A DNA stretch of 64,000 nucleotides from Rhabdophis nuchalis (lineage: Eukaryota; Chordata; Lepidosauria; Squamata; Natricidae): assembly GCA_039707465.1 (NCBI GenBank), contig CM077643.1:380348419-380412418 (forward strand), given 5' to 3'. This document shows positions 56,661 to 64,000 of the stretch, piece after piece. The stretch's first letter is position 1; every line of letters starts with the position of its first letter. The translations under genes were made by a program, and so were the position numbers. Under the pieces are notes generated by a model. The model did no database searches, was not told where the DNA came from, and was given only the letters and a program-made list of their open reading frames with translations.

Positions 56661-57720
56661 AATGACTGAAATTTTTTTTGATGAAGGACTTGGTTAGGTT
56701 TTTAAAATTCAAGTTTCTATGTTGATGAGATTACTTTCATCCACTTACCCACAGTTATCTCCTTTGGATCATTTTTTTTTTAAAAATGTGTCAGTTCTTC
56801 TCCAGCACCAAAAACTACATTTAGTAACAACTTCCATACGCCCAAATATTTCAAATTTCAATTCTTTAAGAATTCTTGGGTAGATGCCACCAGGACCAGA
56901 AGATTAGGTAGTTTCTCAAGATTTCCTCCTGGTATTATTATCTCAGTTTGCTATTTTTGTTTCTATAAATACTCAAAGAATTTACAGTAATTAAATATTA
57001 AGACTATATAGAAGAATGAATCTGAGGGTGATTTCAATGGTCTAAAACTATACTCCGATTCAACAACTTTTAAATCTGAGGGAACCAGAAAGCAATGCCT
57101 CTTTAAGATTCTACTCCTCCTAGTCCTCTTCCTCCACATTCTTCCTTTTGCTTTCCTGATCCTTTTACCCTTTTTCTGCCAAGTTTGTATTCCAATTTGT
57201 TCCCTTCTTTAAGACAAGCTTTCGACTTCCTGAAAGAAAATGCTTATCTTTTACGGTTTCCTGAACACTACTAGCCCTGCTGGCCTCTTCCTGAATTTAG
57301 TTGACCCTTTCTTCCTCTGTAGAATAAACCTTAAAGAACCACCTGGTGCTGTGAATTGATTTAGCCCCCTTTACACTTTTCTTTCAATCTCTTATTGACC
57401 TTTAGCTTTGCATATAAGGTAAACTGTTCATACCCTACTGTCCCTACTCATCCAGACGCATTAAAACTAGGCCAAAATAGGGGTTGCGGAGTGTAGCGTG
57501 TTGTCGGATCCCAGCCATTGCATTACCATCTTGTGTGAAATGGGCTATTATTAAATCACAACTTGATTTATTTTTAGCAGAGCAAGTTAAGTGAGCCCAG
57601 CAACTCAGTTCTGCGAACTTCGGTTTTGGGTGAAGGTGCTGGGTGAACCAAACGGTGGCTACCAGCTTAGTTTGAATGACTGAAAATGTACCATTTTCTG
57701 GATTCGCACAATACATCCCA
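56661..57720. other. no gene seen upstream of the SMTNL2 island
   Basis: This is AT-rich sequence with short frames only. Distal regulatory DNA for SMTNL2 could lie here but nothing is readable. Confidence 0.4.
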
Positions 57721-58149
57721 AGGTAAATTAACCAAGTGAGTTTGATTCATCCAACAGACTACTCGCAAAAGACTAATCAAAGACTAACCCTGGCATGGTG
57801 TGTGAATGCAGGGGAGATGTCTTTTTACCTGACCTGGCCAGAGAGGGGGTGGGGGGTGGGGGAGAGCAAAGCTTACAACCTTACTGGGGAATGTTTTGAT
57901 TCCTTGGCGGCGCCTCCGAAAGGAGCGAGGCGGCCACTCCTTCCGCAGCCACCAGCTCGGCCCCCGCCTCAAACACGGCCGGTCTCCCCTCCTCTCCAGC
58001 TCCTCCTCCGAAGGGGCGGTCTGCGCAGGCAAGGGGGAAATAGCCGGGCAGCACCGCTTGCTCGGTGTGCTCCTGCCCGGCCCCTATCAGCCCCTGGAAA
58101 CCTTCCTTTTGCACCCTCCCACCTGCTCCTTCCGCCCAGTCCACCCGCC

Positions 58150-58158
58150 TATAAAAAG
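58150..58158 (+). promoter_or_regulatory. SMTNL2: TATA box upstream of SMTNL2 exon 1
   Basis: TATAAAAAG lies in the CpG island about 186 bp before the ATG, which would put the transcription start near 58180 and give a 5' UTR of about 155 nt. A canonical TATA box inside an island fits a tissue-regulated gene. Confidence 0.65.
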
Positions 58159-58335
58159 AGAAGTTTGGAGCTGGCAAAAAGAGACGGCGAAGGAAGCGAC
58201 CGAGGGTGCTTTAGGGCTGCTGAAAGCGGGCATCGCGTTCGAAGGGCGCTCGGCTTTAGACCGGCCGGGGACACCTTGTTCTTGGGACGAGGAAACGGCC
58301 TTTCTCTGGACTAACCGGGGGGCGGGAGGAGACCC

Positions 58336-58776
58336 ATGGAGGTGAGCGCGGCGCGGACGTCGTCGAGCGACATCGCGGACCTGAACAGCCAGGACGCCCA
58401 GACGGTGTGCGAAGCGCTGGGCCGCTACGAAGAAACCCTTCGCGGCGCGGTGAAGGAGATCCACGTGGATATCCAGGTCTTCAAGAACGGCGTGGACCGA
58501 CAGGTGGCCGAAGTGCTGCGCTTGGCCAACCCACTGGCCGGCACCGTGGCCGAGCTCCAGCAAGAGAATCAGCAGTTGCGGACGCAGGTCGAGCATTTAA
58601 CGCAGCAGGTGGAGCTCCTCAGCCGGGCAGCCGGACTCCCGGACGTCTTGGGCTCCAAGCCGGTATCTCCGACGGCGTTCGCGGCATCGCCGAAGCTGGG
58701 CAGTAGCCACAACAGCAGCAGCAGCAGCAGCCGCTTTGCCAGCCACGCGAGATTGTCCCTCTCCAGCAAGAGTCAG
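58336..58776 (+). CDS. SMTNL2: SMTNL2, smoothelin-like protein 2, coding exon 1
   Basis: This exon has 147 codons, from the ATG at 58336 (context GACCCATGG) to the donor AGTCAG|GTAACC, ending in phase 0. The protein begins MEVSAARTSSSDIADLNSQD. It then has a long heptad-rich helix from about residue 24 to 97 with ALGRYEETLRGAVKEIHVDI, VAEVLRLANPLAGTVAEL and QQENQQLRTQVEHLTQQVEL. A linker with a six-serine run (AGC repeats near 58713-58731) follows, and it ends RFASHARLSLSSKSQ. Both the coiled coil and the RFASHA..SLS end match the N terminus of vertebrate SMTNL2. The family's C-terminal calponin-homology domain would be on exons beyond the right edge. The N-terminal tail before the helix is longer than the human one as I recall it. 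SMTNL2 is linked to muscle cytoskeleton; its exact role is poorly known. Confidence 0.9.
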
Positions 58777-61077
58777 GTAACCGTTGTGGCAGGAGCGAGA
58801 AAGCGCCGTCCGCGAGGCAGCTGCGTGCAGAGATAACTTTAAGCCTGGATCTCTTGCCCCGCGTGGAAATGATCCCTGGCGCGTTGTTGTTGAGCCGGTC
58901 GGTTGCCCTCGGCCCTTCTGGCCCCCGAGCTTTGGTCAGATCTATGGCATTTTTCTCTTCCGTCCCCCTGACCTCCAGCGCCCCCTTCCCTCCTCTTTCT
59001 TCCCTGTTTACATGATTCCCCCCTCCCCTCCCCGCGGTACGATTTAACTTCTGCTTTGCAGCTCCACCCAGAAGGTCGCAGATAGGAAGAAGGGGCTCTC
59101 GTACGCTCCGTCGGGGAACGTCCCGCGCCGCGCGAAGATGCCACGCCCCCCCCCCTCCCGAACCTGGCTCTTTCAATCTTAACCGAACGTCCAGGGCGGA
59201 GCCGTGGAAGTTTTCTGGAGAAGTCCCGGCTATGGACTTCTGATCCTTTCTGCTGTTGGATTGGTTCCCTTGGGAATCCTTTGGGGTGCCATGCTGGGGG
59301 CGGATTTTTGGGGTGTGTTTGGAATCTGCGGGCGTTTTGTTGCGGACGGGGTTTGTTTTTTTGCTGGCAATTCGTTTCGGGCAACTCGTCCCCGCCCTCC
59401 CGGTTTTGAGGGGTGGGAGCGCTGCCTGCGAGCGCGTTGACTTCTTGCGCATGACTGAAACTGCGCTAAACTAAGCTGCGATCTGGTTGCTGCTAGGCGG
59501 GGCGATGGTGGGCTGGGGATTTCGTAAAATTAGAAGGGGCAATGTCGCCTTGCCGTCGCCCAAGCAAAAAAGAAAAAAAGCCCTCCTCCTTAATCGAGCA
59601 GATTATTTTTGAGATTTTTTAGTTCGGATCAGGCTTTCCTTAATCACAGACTTGATTTCTTCACAAAGATCAAACTTTGGGCGCAGGTATAAGTGTGCCT
59701 TTAAGCGTGATCATAATAGATCCTCCTGGCGGGCTTGGAAAGTTTTTCGAGACATGATCCTTCTGTAAAAGAATTGGAACAAATCCTCTGTTGAAGGAGA
59801 GATGTTCAGCCAAGAGAAGGGACAATACCAAGGGATGGAATCTTTCTCTTCAAGTATTTAAAGAGCTTTCCTGTACTACCAAATTTGCTTTGTGTGTCAG
59901 ATCAGAACCAATGAGATCATATTGCAAAGAAGGGTTTATATGAGGGCTGTGCTCATCAACAAAACCTTTCGGCTTTCAATAAAATGTGTTAGTCTGAAAA
60001 GATGCCACTGGATTCCTTCTGAAATAAGCTGATCCTAGCTGATACAATCTGTTTGAGAATGGAGCAGGCTGCTTTGTTTCATGCTGTAGGTTTATGGTTC
60101 AGTGTGTTGTAGAAATCCAGTAGGTTGTGTGAACCAGACAAGTGCTTTATTTCCTTGGGCCCAATATGCTTTATGAATATGCCGACTGGGATTATGTTTT
60201 ATTAACCAGGTATACTGCATCAACTCAGCCACACTCTTGTAAGGTGGTGATTCATTCACTAGATTCTTTCAAAGATGAGCCAGGAGAAGAGAGCGTTTTC
60301 TGCAGGAGGGAGCTAATTACACATGACCTTTGAGACCGTCTCCAACTCTGATTTCTCTGTGGTTGTGTGAATCATGGTTTTCTTCTTTTTCTCCCACAAT
60401 TCCCCTGAACGAGACTTAGCTGACTGGAGCAGCTGCCTCCTTTTTCTAATTTAACCTGTTGCCCAGGGATATTTGAGGTAAAGCAATTGTGCAGACATCT
60501 GTCCAATGTAGAGTTGGCCTATTGTACTTCACACAAGAGATTTCCTTTTCCATCTCAATAGGTGCTTCAGACAAGCTCCTTTCACTCAAATGTTCAGACT
60601 GCAAATTAGTTGTTTTTTTGCAAACACCAAGTCAGTGAAACACCCTATGGCAGCTCTATTTGCCCAGTATGCTAAAATTGCTTTGTGTTCACCTTGGATT
60701 ATTTTTGAGGCTTAATAATGTTGTCCAAGAGTACCGGTTTATGGCTTTGAGTGAAGTTAGAGAATGGGTTAACTTTGTAACTAAATTCAGTAGGTTATAC
60801 AGAGGGAGAAAATTACACCTAGATTATTTTATGATGCTCTTCAAAGACAGTGGGGAAAAAAGAATGTGACTTGTTGTATTGTTCATCCATATAAAGAGGT
60901 TTAGAATGACTGAAGATCGTCAGAAAGTCTTCCACTCAAATAAGCATAATCAGCCCCCATACATCTGAGATAGCTTTGATGATTTGATTATGCACTATCT
61001 AGTTTTTTCTCAACTCCTAGCACCTACATAGACAGATTTTCCCCATGACAAATGGTCTCTAATCTAGTCTTCTAGGT

Positions 61078-61416
61078 CAGGGGTGTCAGACTCAATTTCA
61101 TTGAGGGCCACATCAGGTTATGTTTGACCTAAGGGGGCCAGGGTGGGCACGGCCAGGTGAGTGTGGCCAGCTTGACATCACTCATGTTGGAGCGCTTGTG
61201 GTGGCCTGAACCAGCAAAAACAGGGTCCCAAGTTCCATTTTCAGCTGCGATGACCTCCTGCAGCCCTCTGCTAGCAAAAATGGAGCTCGGGAGCCCATTT
61301 TTGCTGACAGAGGCACTGTGAGCCAGTCCTTTGCTGTTTCCAGGGTGGCCCCCCGGCCAGATCTAAGCATTCTATGGGCCATATCCAGTCCCCAGACCTT
61401 GAGTTTGACACCCCTG
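61078..61416. mobile_element. hAT-type MITE with perfect 8-bp duplication
   Basis: TTCTAGGT occurs at 61070-61077 and 61417-61424. The ends CAGGGGTGTCAGACTC and GAGTTTGACACCCCTG are inverted repeats. It is from the same family as 23542-23862 and 28583-28908. Confidence 0.9.
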
Positions 61417-62543
61417 TTCTAGGTCTTCCAACAGTATATTCATTGCTACTGTTATTGAATCCAACCACCTTGCTGCTAGCCATCCTCTTCTCTTTCCTTC
61501 TATCCGTTCCTAGCATTAGAACCTTTTCTAGAGAGAGAGATCTTTGTATTACCTGTCCAAAGCAGGATAATTTGAGTCATTTGTGCCTTGAGTGAGAACT
61601 TCAGGTTGCTTTGTTCAATGATACATTGGTTTGAGTTGTTTGGTTGTCCGTGGTATTCTCAGCATCAAAGTTAAAAAGCATCGATTCTCTTCCTAGCCTG
61701 CTTCTTCAAAAATCCAACCAGGGGACTTAGAACCAGGATAGGTAGTTTTGGTACTTGGGGAATTACCCTTAACTTGCTTTGAAGGTGCAAAGGCTACAAT
61801 AGATGTTGTGGTAATGTAAAGTGGGAAGGGAAACAATTTTTCCCCACTCCCACCTTTCCCTGGTGACTGAGGTTCAGTTTCCTTTTAAAGTAAGACAAGT
61901 CTATATAAGATTTTAGATACCATTTTCCATGTGTTTTGTGAATTGCTGTACAGTTTCTAGAGAACAGTGGGAAGGTGAATCTGGTGCCAAAAATAACATT
62001 CAGTCTTGTATCTTAGATTGTTTACCTCCACTTTAAGAGCTGTCTGAAAGGAGCAAGGGACTTGCACCATTACGTCTCCTACATACCTCTTTTCAAAAAT
62101 GGGAAAATATTGTCTGCTGGAGTGCTTTGTCCACACCTATCAGCCTGAGGGTAACTTACCACATACTGGACTGTGTTTGTACAACACACCCAACTCAGTT
62201 TCTAAAGGAGCTCATTTGGGGAGGGGGGTTCTGAAATATATTTTTCAACCATAAATTATCCCAACTATCTGCATTTGCACAACACACTATTAAAACTATG
62301 AAAACATTTACCAAGATTTTATACATTATATAAAAGCAGCCATTAGGTCTTCTAATGACCTGGTTAAGTACGCTGTACTCTATAAACACAGCAAAGATGT
62401 CTCTTTGCATAGATCTGCCTTGCAAATAATTATCTCAGCAAAATGCCAGGGGTTGAATTGGAGGTCATGAGTATGATAGGAAAAAGACACTATACATATG
62501 CTCCAAGTAACTTTTCTCTCTTTTTAAAAAAATGTACTCCAGG

Positions 62544-62760
62544 CAGGTTCTGGAGAACCGGTAGCAGAAATTTTGAGTAGTTTGGAGAACCGGCAAATAC
62601 CACCTCTGGCTGGCCCCAGAGTGGGGTGGGAATGGAGATTTTGCAATATCCTTCCCCCAGGAGTGGGGAGGGAATGGAAATTATGCAGTATCCTTCCCCT
62701 GCCACACCCACCAAGCCACGCCCATAGAACCGGTAGTAAAAAAATTGAATTTCACCACTG
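62544..62760. mobile_element. hAT-type MITE
   Basis: It begins CAGGTTCTGGAGAACCGGTA and ends TTGAATTTCACCACTG. The flanks ACTCCAGG (62536-62543) and ATTCCAGG (62761-62768) match at 7 of 8. It is a reverse-oriented relative of 21125-21359. Confidence 0.86.
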
Positions 62761-63530
62761 ATTCCAGGACACAACATAATGTATATAACTGTTCAGATTC
62801 TAATCTGATCTAGTGTTGCAGTCTGCTGCCTCCTAAACTCTGAAGATTGGTAGGATCCTGTAAGTTTATTTTCTATCTTTGGACTGGTAATGGCAGATGT
62901 AATAATTGGAAAGAGCTTTGGACTTGAAACATAAACTATCAGTCACTTATTTAGCCTTTAGATAGAAGAATGTGGTTTGGGACATGATGTCCTGCATCCA
63001 TCATCTATCAAGGACACTTCGCAAACTGGAAATTTTCAAACTTGAGAGCACAGCAGTCTTTATCTTTCCCTTTAGGATTTACTAATTCTCTTTCTGGCAA
63101 CATTCATATACCTATACTCCTACCCTCACAATGTCAATATATTCTTCCAACATTCCCAAATAGCTAGAAATTGACTCCTGTGACAGGCAGGCCTTTGTAA
63201 ACTCTTTATGAAGTCAACTGTTACAGAAATTACAGAAACCTGTCTTGTCTCTGGACTTTCTCAGTCATCCAGTTCATGGTTTAACCAAAGGAGCTTTTTC
63301 AAAAGGCAACTGGACTTCCTTTCTTTTTCCTTGAATAGAATAGAATTAGGATAAGATAGGATAGGATAGGATTCTTTATTGGCCAAGTATGATTGGACAA
63401 ACATGGAATTTGTCTTTGGTGCATATGCTCTCAGTGTACATAAAAAGACAAGATACATTCATCAAGAATCATAAGGTACCACACTTAATGGTAGCCATAG
63501 GGTACAAATAAGCAATCAGGAAACAATCAA

Positions 63531-63531
<1 letters not shown>

Positions 63532-63608
<77 letters not shown>
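63532..63608 (+). repeat. (CTAT)n microsatellite
   Basis: About 19 tandem CTAT units lie at the junction between the split LINE and the inserted L2 tail. Confidence 0.92.
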
Positions 63609-63965
63609 ATTAATTAATTTGTATACCGCCCTCTCTCCCGTAGGGACTCAGGGCGGTGCACAGGGATAATAAAAGGTATATCTAAATACAATAGATAAAT
63701 TTAAAATTAAATTAAGTAAACTTAAACTTGAATTAAAATAAATAATTAAGAAACCCTATTAAATGATGATAAAAACAAAATAAGCCAGGCCGGCCACATG
63801 AAAAAAGTAAGTGTTCAATGCTCGACGGAAGAGGCGAAGGTCCGTGGTAGTGCGAAGGTCGGGGGGCAGGTCGTTCCAGAGGGCTGGGCCCGCTACAGAG
63901 AATGCCCTTCCCCTGGGAGCCGCCAGCTGGCATTGTCCAGGGGATGGCACCCTGAGGAGGCCCTA
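63609..63965 (-). mobile_element. L2 LINE 3' end inserted in another LINE
   Basis: On the minus strand it reads GRAFSVAGPALWNDLPPDLR and DLRLFRRALNTYFFHVAGLA. The 3' UTR lies to the left (ATACCGCCCTCTCTCC reversed, then AATTAATTAA). It is 5'-truncated at about 63965. Confidence 0.87.
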
Positions 63966-64000
63966 AGGATACAAGCAACAAAGATACAGTCATACAGTCA

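Larger units (their letters stand above)
57880..59480 (+). promoter_or_regulatory. SMTNL2: CpG island of SMTNL2
   Basis: A sharp rise in G+C and CpG begins near 57900 and fades by about 59480. It covers the presumed promoter, exon 1 and the start of intron 1. Large ORFs in several frames here (up to 277 codons antisense) are by-products of the high GC content. Confidence 0.8.
58777..64000 (+). other. SMTNL2: SMTNL2 intron 1 (partial)
   Basis: After the GTAACC donor I find no second exon with SMTNL2 similarity up to the window end. The intron holds CpG-island sequence to 59480, an old repeat scrap at 59965-60050 (TTTCAATAAAATGTGTTAGT), MITEs at 61078 and 62544, and LINE insertions from 63344. 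Short open frames at 60142-60333 and 60660-60869 show nothing recognisable. Confidence 0.75.
63344..64000 (-). mobile_element. LINE 3' part (same family as 43003), split by an L2
   Basis: The left part (63344-63531) repeats TTCTTTATTGGCCAAGTATG, TCTCAGTGTACATAAAAAGA and CAGGAAACAATCAATAT. The right part (63966-64000) resumes with AAGGATACAAGCAACAAAGA and TACAGTCATACAGTCA, exactly where the 43-kb copy continues. The L2 and a (CTAT)n tract lie between. Confidence 0.75.

Noticed and set aside
57736..58314. 192-codon plus-strand ORF before SMTNL2
   Set aside because: It spans the promoter and TATA box and is rich in Pro/Arg from GC content, with no domain. The conserved SMTNL2 start is at 58336 in another frame.
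58619..59452. 277-codon antisense ORF over SMTNL2 exon 1
   Set aside because: It lies in a CpG island where stop codons are rare in all frames, overlaps a recognisable coding exon in antisense, and has low-complexity Gly/Arg/Lys composition.
63532..63608. CRISPR-like array
   Set aside because: It is a plain CTAT microsatellite in a vertebrate genome, with no spacers.

Overview
This is nuclear DNA from a vertebrate, most likely a squamate reptile and probably a snake. The reasons are two interrupted vertebrate genes with CpG-island promoters, together with dense L2 and CR1 LINE fragments, Sauria-type tRNA SINEs, an unnamed tRNA-headed SINE, many hAT-type MITEs with 8-bp target duplications, TA-flanked MITEs, a Tigger/pogo relic and long microsatellites. 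The species call is inference; no species-diagnostic gene is present. I found no bacterial operon, CRISPR array, rRNA gene or intact tRNA gene.

Layout. At 1-9.9 kb, on the minus strand, lies the 5' half of NCBP3 (nuclear cap-binding subunit 3). Eight coding exons can be placed to the base, from the ATG at 9722 to a donor at 89, all with GT-AG introns and a continuous frame; the rest of the gene lies beyond the left edge. A GC-rich, CpG-rich promoter surrounds exon 1. Intron 2 holds a 2-kb Tigger/pogo relic, which itself contains a CR1 3' end.

From 9.9 to about 57.8 kb there is a gene-poor, repeat-filled stretch. I see no convincing host exon in it. It carries at least nine L2 copies (the best, at 45.3-47.3 kb, still has a 603-codon reverse-transcriptase ORF), CR1 3' ends, a second LINE family, Sauria SINEs, about sixteen short hAT-type elements with clear 8-bp duplications, a solo LTR with a 5-bp duplication, and several nested insertions.

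From 57.9 to 59.5 kb is a second CpG island with a TATA box. It drives the plus-strand first exon of a gene I identify as SMTNL2 (smoothelin-like 2); exon 1 encodes 147 residues and splices out at 58776/58777. The remaining 5 kb to the right edge is SMTNL2 intron 1, with scattered MITEs and LINEs.

The two genes are transcribed away from each other and have no obvious functional link: one acts in nuclear mRNA cap binding and export, the other is a calponin-homology cytoskeletal protein. No new gene system is evident. The most informative material is the transposon stratigraphy: exact target duplications, re-use of one target site by two MITEs, a solo LTR inside a MITE, and LINE-in-LINE nesting.
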